Origin: Mediannikoviicoccus vaginalis
Lineage (GTDB): Bacteria; Bacillota; Clostridia; Tissierellales; Peptoniphilaceae
NCBI RefSeq assembly: GCF_928097925.1
Contig: NZ_CAKMRI010000001.1
Coordinates: 124,001-188,000 of the forward strand
Length of the DNA stretch: 64,000 nucleotides
Reading direction: 5' to 3'
Shown: positions 11,763 to 19,690 of the stretch, piece by piece
Numbering within the stretch: the first letter of the stretch is position 1
Layout: every line of letters starts with the position of its first letter
Position numbers and translations under genes: made by a program
The notes under the pieces: model-generated
What the model was told of the DNA's origin: nothing
The model's database searches: none
Seen by the model: only the letters and a program-made list of their open reading frames with translations

Positions 11763-11800
11763 TTATAAAAAGGGGGGAGTGTATTCTCTCCTTTTTATAA
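11763..11800. terminator. Terminator after the hydantoinase gene
   Basis: TTATAAAAAGG (11763-11773) and CCTTTTTATAA (11790-11800) are perfect complements, extended inward by G-rich/CT-rich pairs. A- and T-runs on both sides make it potentially bidirectional. Confidence 0.8.
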
Positions 11801-11888
11801 TGCTTTCAATTATTCAAAGCTAATAAATACCAATAAAAAGTTATATATCTAAAACTGTTGTCTTCCTAACATAAAAAAATTTTCAAGT

Positions 11889-11930
11889 GTTGTCGAAACA
11901 ACTTTATTAAAATAAATTAAATGATAGACT
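11889..11930 (+). promoter_or_regulatory. Candidate Crp/Fnr-type operator and promoter of grdX-grdG-grdF
   Basis: GTTGT-CGAA-ACAAC (11889-11902) is a perfect 5-4-5 inverted repeat. TAGACT at 11925-11930 (identical to the rrn P2 -10) predicts a start near 11937, placing the palindrome centre (11895.5) at -41.5. The -35 position is poor, as expected for an activator-dependent class II promoter. Confidence 0.6.
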
Positions 11931-11980
11931 ATAGATGAAGGAAAATGATATTTAAAAAAGGTTTTCATAGAGGAGAATAA

Positions 11981-12364
11981 ATGGAGATTTTAACTGTAAC
12001 AAATAATAGCAAAATTGAAGATGATGCAAATGTTATTAGGGTTTCTGGTGACTATAGAGACGTACTTATCAAGGTAAGGGACTTGGTCTATGTTGGACAT
12101 GAACTTATTTCTTATCCATTAAACGCCAGTATAAAAATGTTTTTTTCTCCAGTAAAGTCTATCCTTATTTCTAAAGAAAAAGGTAGTATTTCAGAACACT
12201 CGGTAGAGTTAATTGAAAACAGTATTTTGAAATATGATTTTACTTTAGGGGAGAGAAAACCCGAATATAGACATACAAAAGATTATGAATTACTTGATTT
12301 TGAACTTTACAAGTCTGCTTTAGAGGAGGCTTCAAGGTTTAATTTTATAAGAAAGGGTGAATAG
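11981..12364 (+). CDS. grdX: GrdX family protein
   Basis: 127 residues; AGAGGAG precedes the ATG. Size, acidic soluble composition and position directly before a GrdE/GrdG-type gene match GrdX, a small protein encoded in glycine and sarcosine reductase operons of clostridia. Its function is not established. No signal peptide, membrane segment or cysteine motif is visible. The stop codon (12362-12364) is one base before the likely TTG start of grdG, so translation is probably coupled. Confidence 0.75.
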   Translation: MEILTVTNNSKIEDDANVIRVSGDYRDVLIKVRDLVYVGHELISYPLNASIKMFFSPVKSILISKEKGSISEHSVELIENSILKYDFTLGERKPEYRHTKDYELLDFELYKSALEEASRFNFIRKGE

Positions 12365-12365
12365 C

Positions 12366-13655
12366 TTGAGACTTGAATTAAGAAAAGTCGAAATAGAGGA
12401 TATCAACTTTGGCGATGAGACAATTGTTAAAGATAAATGTCTATACATCAACAAAGATGCCTTTATTGAAGAAATGAAAAAAATATCTGGTGTAAAAGAT
12501 ATTAAAGTTGATCTAGCGAGACCCGGGGAAAAGAAGAGAATAATTCCTGTAAAGGACGTTATTGAGCCAAGGTACACAGTAGAAGGTACTAAGGGATTCC
12601 CAGGGGTAACTACTGATGTTGGACCATGTGGTGATGGAATAGTAAATGTACTTTCTGGAACTGCAATTGTTACTATTGGAGATATTGTTGGTTTCCAAGA
12701 GGGAGTTATAGACATGTGGGGAGAGGGAGCTAAATGGACTCCATTCTCAAAGACAATGAATGTTGTTGTTGATATAACACCTGTTGAAGGTTTAAATCCA
12801 CATGAGCATGAAGAAGTTTGTAGAATTGTTGGATTAAAGGCTTCTGAATATGTTGGTGAAGCAGCTAAAGATATTGAAGACTTTAAAGAAGTTCAAGTTT
12901 TCGAAATGGGCGATCATGCTGAAGAAAACGAAAAGTATCCTGATTTACCGAAGGTAGTATATGTTGAGATGTTAATTTCTCAAGGTCTACTACATTCTGG
13001 ATATATCTACGGCACTGACTCTGCTCATATTTTACCAACTTTCTTACATCCAAATGAAGAACTTGATAATGCTGTTATTTCAGGTAACTGTGTTGCTGCA
13101 TGTGACAAGATAACAACATATCAACATCAAAACAATAATGTTATTAGAGAACTTTATAATAAACATGGTAAAGAGATAAACTTCCTAGGAGTTGTAATGA
13201 CACCTGAAATGACTACTCTTAATGGAAAGTTTGTATCTTGTGATTACACTGCTAAACTATGTAAGATGGTAGGAGCTGATGGTGTAATAATTTCTGAAGA
13301 AGGTTATGGAAACCCTGACTCAGACCTTGTAATGATTTGTTCAAGGCTTGAAAAACAAGGTATCAAGACAGTACTTATTACTGACGAGTGTTCAGGATGG
13401 GACGGTACAAGTCAACCACTTACAGATACTGCTAAAGAAGCTGTTGCAGTTATTTCAACAGGAAATGTAAGTCATATTGTTGAACTTGAAAAGGCTGACC
13501 AAGTACTTGGAGACCCTGAAGCTATAGCTAACTTAGCTGGTGGTTGGGCAGGAGCTTATGACCCTGAAACTGGAACTATGAAATGTGAACTTAACGCTGT
13601 TATCGGAGCTACTTCTGAAATCGGCTATCACAATGCAACTTGTAAATTATATTAG
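12366..13655 (+). CDS. grdG: Sarcosine reductase component B, GrdG (GrdE-type pyruvoyl proprotein)
   Basis: 429 residues from TTG at 12366 (MRLELRKVEIEDINFG), with AAAGGGTG seven bases upstream; a GTG at 12357 is in frame but inside that ribosome site. With the TTG start, the motif GNCVAACDKITTYQHQN puts the Asn-Cys processing bond at Asn241-Cys242, the same number as the known GrdE cleavage site in Clostridium sticklandii, where Cys242 becomes the pyruvoyl group. The protein binds the substrate amine as a Schiff base and works with the selenoprotein GrdF. Sequence alone does not separate glycine-, sarcosine- and betaine-specific forms; sarcosine is preferred because of the neighbouring N-carbamoylsarcosine amidase. 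Confidence 0.85.
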   Translation: MRLELRKVEIEDINFGDETIVKDKCLYINKDAFIEEMKKISGVKDIKVDLARPGEKKRIIPVKDVIEPRYTVEGTKGFPGVTTDVGPCGDGIVNVLSGTAIVTIGDIVGFQEGVIDMWGEGAKWTPFSKTMNVVVDITPVEGLNPHEHEEVCRIVGLKASEYVGEAAKDIEDFKEVQVFEMGDHAEENEKYPDLPKVVYVEMLISQGLLHSGYIYGTDSAHILPTFLHPNEELDNAVISGNCVAACDKITTYQHQNNNVIRELYNKHGKEINFLGVVMTPEMTTLNGKFVSCDYTAKLCKMVGADGVIISEEGYGNPDSDLVMICSRLEKQGIKTVLITDECSGWDGTSQPLTDTAKEAVAVISTGNVSHIVELEKADQVLGDPEAIANLAGGWAGAYDPETGTMKCELNAVIGATSEIGYHNATCKLY

Positions 13656-13664
13656 GAGGAGAAG

Positions 13665-14954
13665 ATGAGTAAAAAAGTTATTTATTATATCAACCAATTC
13701 TTCGGCCAAATCGGTGGAGAAGAAATGGCGCATATACCTCCTGAATATAGAGATGGAGGAGTTGGACCTTCAGATGCTTTTGGAAAGAAAGCTGAAGGAA
13801 TAGAATTAATTGGAACTATTATTTGTGGTGATAACTACTTTAATGAAAATAGAGAAGAAACTATGGCTTTTCTTGAAAAGACATACGAAGAACAAAAACC
13901 TGACATCGTAGTGGCAGGACCTGCTTTTAACGCTGGTAGATATGGTGTTGCATGTGCTGAAGTTTGTAAGTTCTTCAACGAAAAGGGAGTACCATGTATA
14001 ACTGGTATGTATGAAGAAAACCCTGGTCTTGATGAAGCAAGAAAATATGCTTACACAGTTGCAACTGGAAACTCTGCAGCGGCAATGAGAAAAGCGATGC
14101 CTGCAATGGTTAAGCTTGTTAATAAGCTTGCAAAAGATGAAGAACTAGATCCATCTGTTGATGATTATTTTCCACAAGGTCAAAGACGTACTATTCTTGT
14201 TGACAAGATAGGTTCACAAAGAGCTATAGAAATGCTTATGAAGAGACTTAATGGCGAAGAATTCGAAACAGAATTACCAATGCCAGTGTTCGACTCAGTA
14301 GAACCTGCAGAAGCAATTAAAGATCTTTCTAAAGCTACTATTGCACTTGTTACTACAGGTGGTATCGTACCGAATGGAAACCCAGACAGAATCCAATCTG
14401 CATCTGCACAAAAATGGGGCAAGTATGATGTATCAGGAAGAGAAGATCTTAACAACGATTACTACACAATCCATGGTGGTTATGACCCTGTATATGCAAA
14501 TGCAAAACCTGACAGAGTTGCTCCTCTTGATATGTTGGAAGACTTAAAAGAAGAGGGAGTTATAGGAGATGTTTACACATATTTCTATACTACTACAGGA
14601 ACTGGTACTGCAGTTGCTAACTCTATAAGATTTGGTAAAGAAATCGGTAAAGAGTTAAAAGAAGCCGGCGTCGATGGCGTTATTCTTACTTCAACGTGAG
14701 GTACTTGTACACGTTGCGGTGCAACTATAGTTAAAGAAATTGAAAGATATGGCATTCCAATAGTACACATGGCTACTATTACAACTATATCTCAATCTGT
14801 TGGTGCTAATAGAATCGTTCCAACAGTAGCTATCCCATATCCTGTAGGAAATCCTGATTTGGGAGAAAAAGAAGATGCTTTCAGACATGAAATGGTAGAA
14901 AGGGCTGTTAAGTCACTGGCTACTGATATTACAGAAAGTACAATATTTAAATAA
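13665..14954 (+). CDS. grdF: Sarcosine reductase component B selenoprotein, GrdF (TGA read as selenocysteine)
   Basis: 429 residues if the in-frame TGA at 14697-14699 is read as selenocysteine (residue 345). The frame continues past it without a break to TAA at 14952-14954, with the conserved active-site stretch LTST-U-GTCTRCGAT (U-x2-C-x2-C) as in GrdB/GrdF/GrdH. A small hairpin sits 13 nt after the TGA. The N-terminus KVIYYINQFFGQIGGEE is typical of the family. The enzyme attacks the pyruvoyl-bound substrate, releases methylamine and passes a carboxymethyl group to selenoprotein A. AGGAGG precedes the ATG, 10 nt after grdG. Automatic annotation would split it at 14699. Confidence 0.93.
14713..14725 (+). 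promoter_or_regulatory. SECIS-like hairpin for selenocysteine insertion in grdF
   Basis: GTTGC (14713-14717) and GCAAC (14721-14725) form a perfect stem with loop GGT, the loop lying 19-21 nt after the TGA. Bacterial SECIS elements sit inside the coding region at this distance with G/U in the loop to bind SelB. Confidence 0.6.
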
Positions 14955-14986
14955 AATATAAGCAGAGCCAAGGCTCTGCTTATATT
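14955..14986. terminator. Terminator after grdF
   Basis: A perfect 15-bp inverted repeat (14955-14969 with 14972-14986) with a two-base loop starts immediately after the grdF stop codon. The following T-run is weak. Confidence 0.7.
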
Positions 14987-15037
14987 TCAATTGAGTGTAA
15001 AAAATATATGTAAACGTAAAAATAATTGGAGGGTATT

Positions 15038-16378
15038 ATGAGTAACGAAAAGAGAAGTAGTTGGAATAGCCGGTTTGGTTATATAATGGCAGCGGCTGGA
15101 TTTTCCATTGGACTGGGAAATATTTGGAGGTTCCCGTACTTAGTAGGAACAAATGGAGGAGGGGCTTTTGTTTTAATATACATGTTAATTTGTATTTTAA
15201 TAGGTATACCTCTATTTTATATGGAAGTAACACTAGGTAGAAAGGCTCAAGCCAGCCCAATTGTTGGAATGAGAAAACTTACTAAAAAAGGAAGTCCTTG
15301 GGTAAGTTTTGGATGGCTTGGAGTTCTTAGTGCCTATTTCATATTAACTTACTACATCCAAATAATGGGATGGATTGTTGCATATTTACTTAAGATGCTC
15401 ACAGGAAGTATGAAAGGTTTTACTTCTGAAGAGTATGTTACGTCTTTTAATGATTTAATGCTTAATCCAAAAACGCTAATTTTATTAACATTAATCTGCG
15501 TTGTGATAATTGCATTTATATCTGCAAAAGACTTGAGTTCAGGACTTGAAAAAGCTTGTTCAGTTATGATGCCAGCCCTTTTCGTAATGCTTATATTGGT
15601 GGTTATAAGATCTTTAACTTTACCAGGGGCTATGGAAGGTGTTAAGTGGTATACAAGAGTTGATTTTTCTATTATTAACGCGAAAACGTTTTTAATAGCT
15701 TTAGGTCAATGTTTCTTCTCAGTAGGTATTGCCAGTGGTGGAGCATTTGTATATGGCTCATACTTGAAAAAAGATTCAAATATACCTGCAGATGGACTAA
15801 TGGTTATAGGATTTGATACGTTGGCGGCATTAATTGCTGGTTTTGCAATATTCCCCGCAGTATTTGCTCTGGGACTTAAACCAGATTCTGGATCCAATTT
15901 ACTATTCATAACAATGAGTAATGTATTTATGAATATGCCTTTTGGTAGATTATTTGGTGTGTTATTCTTTATGCTAATGTTTTTCGCAGCGCTGTCATCA
16001 TCGCTGGGATACTTAGAACCTGTTAGCTCTTCATTTTCAGAACTACTAAAAGTTTCAAGAGCTAAAGGTGTATTATATGCATTAACTTCTATTTTTATAG
16101 TTGGTCTACTTACCATATTTGGACATAATATATTAGCTGATGTTCAGATAGCTGGAAGAAATTTATTTGACTTTGCAGACTTTCTATCAGGTAATATTTT
16201 AATGCCTCTTGGTGCAATTTCTCTAATCCTTTATGTTTTATTTCATTGGAAATTTGATGGATTTAAAAATGATATTGATGAAGGTGCAACCAGCTTTAAA
16301 ATCCCAATTGCAATGAAGTTTATATCTTATTTGCTTCCTATAGTACTAGTGATAATTTTCATTACTGGTCTATTCTAG
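15038..16378 (+). CDS. Sodium:neurotransmitter symporter (SNF/NSS family) transporter
   Basis: 446 residues from ATG 15038, seven bases after GGAGGG; a TTG at 15026 is in frame but inside the ribosome-site region. It has about 11 hydrophobic segments, usual for bacterial members. TM1 carries the family signature GLGNIWRFPYLVGTNGGGAF, which forms part of the LeuT substrate and sodium sites. It is expected to import a small amino acid or amine with sodium. Placed after grdF and before a second regulator, it may take up sarcosine, creatinine, N-methylhydantoin or glycine; the sequence does not decide between them. It has its own terminator. Confidence 0.9.
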   Translation: MSNEKRSSWNSRFGYIMAAAGFSIGLGNIWRFPYLVGTNGGGAFVLIYMLICILIGIPLFYMEVTLGRKAQASPIVGMRKLTKKGSPWVSFGWLGVLSAYFILTYYIQIMGWIVAYLLKMLTGSMKGFTSEEYVTSFNDLMLNPKTLILLTLICVVIIAFISAKDLSSGLEKACSVMMPALFVMLILVVIRSLTLPGAMEGVKWYTRVDFSIINAKTFLIALGQCFFSVGIASGGAFVYGSYLKKDSNIPADGLMVIGFDTLAALIAGFAIFPAVFALGLKPDSGSNLLFITMSNVFMNMPFGRLFGVLFFMLMFFAALSSSLGYLEPVSSSFSELLKVSRAKGVLYALTSIFIVGLLTIFGHNILADVQIAGRNLFDFADFLSGNILMPLGAISLILYVLFHWKFDGFKNDIDEGATSFKIPIAMKFISYLLPIVLVIIFITGLF

Positions 16379-16390
16379 ACTGATTGTTAA

Positions 16391-16418
16391 AAAAGTCTAC
16401 ATATTGTAGGCTTTTTTT
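16391..16418 (+). terminator. Terminator after the SNF transporter
   Basis: AAAGTCTACA / TGTAGGCTTT stem (one G-T pair) with TAT loop and a run of T residues. Confidence 0.85.
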
Positions 16419-16519
16419 CTTGTTATAAACAAAAGTATGCTGTAGAATAGAAATTGGATGTAAATATAAAATAAAATTTAGATTAGCATTTTATTAAATT
16501 AATGAAAAGAGGTCTTATA

Positions 16520-17215
16520 ATGATATGGAGTAATGATATATTAAACAGACCGCTATTTGAAAATATTTCTACTGAGTCTATAGCAAAACTTTTAAGAACA
16601 AATTCTATTATGGAAGATTATGAAACGAATGAAATTGTTTTTAGAAAGGGAGAGGATTTAAATTACTTTTGCATAGTTGTAAAGGGGCTTTTAAAGTCTT
16701 CTGAGTTTACAACAAAGGGAAAGGAAATAAGCTCATCTTACTTTTATTATTTAAAAGATATGGGAAGGGACTATGCCTTTGCAATTGATGCGTTTCCATT
16801 TTATTTAATTTATCTTGGTCATGGAAAACACACTATGGATACATATGCTGTAAAAAAATCCACTATAATTAAAGTTCCAGTAAGGGAGTTAATGCCCATA
16901 GTGGAATCTGATCCAGTCTTCATGAAAAATGTTTTAACATTTGTTTCAAAATTTGCCTACTATAGTCAAGTTATGTTAAAAACCGTTGAGTATAGACGTA
17001 TAGAGGAAAGGTTAGCCTACTGGATGCTAGAAGTGAATGAGTCGCAAAATAGCATCAGGATACCTTATTCACAGGAAGTTTTAGCGGGAATGTTACATGT
17101 TAATAGAAGTACTTTAAATCAAGAGCTTGGTCGGCTTAGAGAAGAGGAACTCATTACTATTTCCAACAAGAGAATAATAATTAAAGATGTAGAGTATTTT
17201 AAAAATTTGATTTAA
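16520..17215 (+). CDS. Crp/Fnr-family transcriptional regulator (second of two)
   Basis: 231 residues from ATG 16520, spaced correctly from AGAGG; an ATG at 16502 is in frame but without a site. Same plan as the regulator at 8657: effector beta-barrel (about 25-140) and winged helix (about 155-230) with SQEVLAGMLHVNRSTLNQEL. Shared features around RRIEERLAYW and LNQEL.RL suggest the two are paralogues. No Fnr-type cysteine cluster is seen. The pair brackets the amidase-hydantoinase-grd-transporter block, and either could use the 5-4-5 palindromes at 9339 and 11889. Confidence 0.85.
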   Translation: MIWSNDILNRPLFENISTESIAKLLRTNSIMEDYETNEIVFRKGEDLNYFCIVVKGLLKSSEFTTKGKEISSSYFYYLKDMGRDYAFAIDAFPFYLIYLGHGKHTMDTYAVKKSTIIKVPVRELMPIVESDPVFMKNVLTFVSKFAYYSQVMLKTVEYRRIEERLAYWMLEVNESQNSIRIPYSQEVLAGMLHVNRSTLNQELGRLREEELITISNKRIIIKDVEYFKNLI

Positions 17216-17300
17216 TTATTTTACAAAGTGCTAACAGTATATTTACACAAAAGGAACAATGTTATAAAATTCAAATATAATATATCTTAAAGGAGTTTTT

Positions 17301-18353
17301 ATGAGTATTACATTTTTAGATTTTATCAAAGAGATTACTGTCAATACTCCATTACTTATTACGGCAATTTTGACCTGTGCAGTAATTTTTGTAAATGGTT
17401 GGACAGATGCACCAAATGCTATTGCTACTATGGTTTCTACTCGTACTATGGATGTGGATAGGGCAATAATAATGGCTGCTATTTGTAACTTTTTTGGAGT
17501 TTTAATCATGACTTTTGTCAATGCAAATGTTGCAGAGACACTTTACAACATGGTTGACTTCGGGGATGATGCAAAAATGGCATTGGTAGGATTGTCGGCG
17601 GCACTTTTTGCCATAGTTTTGTGGGCTACTGCTGCTTGGTACTTCGGTATACCAACTTCTGAATCGCATGCATTAATTGCGGGGATATCGGGAGCGGCCA
17701 TAGCAATTCAAAGTTCAATCGATGGTATTAACGGATCTGAATGGATGAAGGTAATCTATGGTTTAGTTATGTCCACTATATTGGGATTTGGACTTGGATA
17801 CATAGTTGTATCAATCGTTAAGCTATTATTCTGGAAAGTGGATAGGAGAAAAACTCAAAATCTATTTAAAAATGGACAAATTTTTGGTGGAGCTGCCATG
17901 GCTTTCATGCACGGAGCACAAGATGGCCAAAAGTTTATGGGGGTTTTCCTTTTGGGAGTATTTTTATCTCAAGGACAAGCTCATGTAGATAGTTTTCATA
18001 TACCTATATGGTTAATGATATTATGTTCTCTTCTAATGGGGATAGGAACATCTATAGGTGGTAAAAAGATAATAAAATCAGTAGGGATGGACATGGTAAA
18101 GATGGAAAAATATGAAGGTTTTTCTGCGGATCTAGGAGCTGCACTATGTTTACTTATGTCATCACTGCTAGGAGTACCAGTAAGTACAACTCATGTTAAG
18201 ACAACTGCTATAATGGGAGTGGGAGCTTCTAAAGGTATAAGAAATGTAAACTTAGAAGTTGTTAAGGAAATGGTATTAACATGGGTATTGACATTTCCTG
18301 GTTGTGGTCTAATTGGTTTTATTATGGCTAAAATATTTATGAATATATTTTAA
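17301..18353 (+). CDS. Pit-family inorganic phosphate transporter
   Basis: 350 residues, about ten hydrophobic segments. The two PHO4-family repeats are visible: GWTDAPNAIATMVSTRTM near residue 33 and the C-terminal GVPVSTTHVKTTAIMGVG; the intermediate PTSESHALIAGI motif is also diagnostic. These low-affinity carriers import phosphate with protons or sodium. AAAGGAG precedes the ATG. The PhoU-like gene follows 9 nt later, the usual Pit pairing. Sarcosine reductase consumes phosphate to form acetyl phosphate, so the position beside that cluster may have meaning. Confidence 0.92.
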   Translation: MSITFLDFIKEITVNTPLLITAILTCAVIFVNGWTDAPNAIATMVSTRTMDVDRAIIMAAICNFFGVLIMTFVNANVAETLYNMVDFGDDAKMALVGLSAALFAIVLWATAAWYFGIPTSESHALIAGISGAAIAIQSSIDGINGSEWMKVIYGLVMSTILGFGLGYIVVSIVKLLFWKVDRRKTQNLFKNGQIFGGAAMAFMHGAQDGQKFMGVFLLGVFLSQGQAHVDSFHIPIWLMILCSLLMGIGTSIGGKKIIKSVGMDMVKMEKYEGFSADLGAALCLLMSSLLGVPVSTTHVKTTAIMGVGASKGIRNVNLEVVKEMVLTWVLTFPGCGLIGFIMAKIFMNIF

Positions 18354-18362
18354 GGAGAAGTT

Positions 18363-18974
18363 ATGTCTGTTTACAATTATTTTGATGGATTTATTAAAAT
18401 GTCTGAAAAGGCAAAGGAATGTGCTGATTATTTAAGCAAGTCAATGAACTCTTATGATAAGAATACACTGGAAAAACAAACTGAAGAAATTCATGATATA
18501 GAACATAGAAGTGACCTGATTAAACACGAAATCATGGCAAATCTTGTAAAAGAGTTTCTTCCACCAATTGAGAGAGAAGATATTACTAATATTATTCACT
18601 ATCTTGACAATGTAGTTGATAACATTGAAGATATTCTTGTTAAGATGTATATACTTAACTTAGATTCTGTAACTGATGAAGCTCTTGAATTTAGTAAGCT
18701 AATCGTTAGCTGTGTAGATATGCTATCTAAATGTGTAGAGGAGTTTTCTAATTACAAAAAGTCTAAAAAGTTAAAGGAACTTATAGTTGAAGTTAACTCA
18801 ATTGAAGAAGAAGGGGATAGACTTTATATAAAGACTATGAGAGATCTTTACAAAAATGATAATACTGATTATATAATAAGATGGAGCAAGATATATGGAT
18901 TAATGGAAAAGTGTCTTGACTCATGCGAAACAGTTGCTGATGAATTAGAAGTTGTAATGCTAAAGAACTTATAA
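18363..18974 (+). CDS. PhoU-like DUF47 protein, partner of the Pit transporter
   Basis: 203 residues, almost wholly helical, with the DUF47 pattern of acidic metal-binding positions ([28 protein letters not shown]). Members are encoded next to Pit transporters and are thought to regulate them. AAGGAGAAG precedes the ATG. The next gene begins 11 nt later, so Pit, this gene and the aldolase are probably one transcript. Confidence 0.9.
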   Translation: MSVYNYFDGFIKMSEKAKECADYLSKSMNSYDKNTLEKQTEEIHDIEHRSDLIKHEIMANLVKEFLPPIEREDITNIIHYLDNVVDNIEDILVKMYILNLDSVTDEALEFSKLIVSCVDMLSKCVEEFSNYKKSKKLKELIVEVNSIEEEGDRLYIKTMRDLYKNDNTDYIIRWSKIYGLMEKCLDSCETVADELEVVMLKNL

Positions 18975-18985
18975 TAGGAGAAGAT

Positions 18986-19633
18986 ATGAAATTTTTTATT
19001 GATACTGCAAATATTGACGAAATAAAGGAAGTGGCATCTTGGGGAATCGTTGATGGAGTAACTACAAATCCATCCCTAATTGCAAAAGAAGGAAGAGTTT
19101 TTGAGGATGTTATTAAAGAGATTACAGAAATTGTAGATGGACCTATATCTGCAGAAGTTGTTAGTCTTGAATGTGAAGGTATGCTTGAAGAAGCAAGAGA
19201 ACTTGCAAAGATTCATAAAAATATCGTAATCAAGTTACCTATGACAAAGGAAGGTATTAAAGCTTGTAAGAAACTTACAGATGAAGGCATAAAGACAAAT
19301 GTTACTTTAATCTTCTCTGCATCACAAGCGCTTATTGCAGCTAAGGCAGGGGCTACTTATGTAAGTCCATTCCTTGGTAGACTTGATGACATTAGTAGTG
19401 ACGGAATGATTTTAATAGACGACATAGCACAAATATTTTATAATTATGATATACAAACAGAAATAATTGCAGCTTCTGTTAGACATCCTATTCACTTAGT
19501 AGAATGTGCTAAAGCTGGTGCAGATATTGCGACTATTCCTTATAAAGTATTTAATCAAATGTTAAAACACCCATTAACAGATATAGGAATTGAAAAATTC
19601 TTAAAAGACTGGGAAAGTGTTAAAAATTTATAA
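18986..19633 (+). CDS. Transaldolase / fructose-6-phosphate aldolase family (TalC/MipB type)
   Basis: 215 residues, the length of the short transaldolase subfamily. Visible motifs are [15 protein letters not shown] at the N-terminus, [14 protein letters not shown], the Schiff-base lysine in NIVIKLPMT, and [21 protein letters not shown]. These enzymes are cytoplasmic class I aldolases; most clostridial members act as transaldolase in the pentose phosphate pathway, which would complement the transketolase at 61029. A terminator follows. Confidence 0.9.
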   Translation: MKFFIDTANIDEIKEVASWGIVDGVTTNPSLIAKEGRVFEDVIKEITEIVDGPISAEVVSLECEGMLEEARELAKIHKNIVIKLPMTKEGIKACKKLTDEGIKTNVTLIFSASQALIAAKAGATYVSPFLGRLDDISSDGMILIDDIAQIFYNYDIQTEIIAASVRHPIHLVECAKAGADIATIPYKVFNQMLKHPLTDIGIEKFLKDWESVKNL

Positions 19634-19640
19634 AAATATG

Positions 19641-19670
19641 AATATCTGCCTAAGGGCGGATATTTATTTT
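19641..19670 (+). terminator. Terminator before rho
   Basis: AATATCTGCC pairs with GGCGGATATT (one T-G pair), loop TAAG, followed by TTATTTTTT. Confidence 0.8.
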
Positions 19671-19690
19671 TTCATTAGTAGGAGGAAATT

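Noticed and set aside
14769-14954. Apparent separate 61-residue gene after grdF
   Set aside because: It is in the same frame as grdF and is its C-terminus after the selenocysteine codon at 14697.
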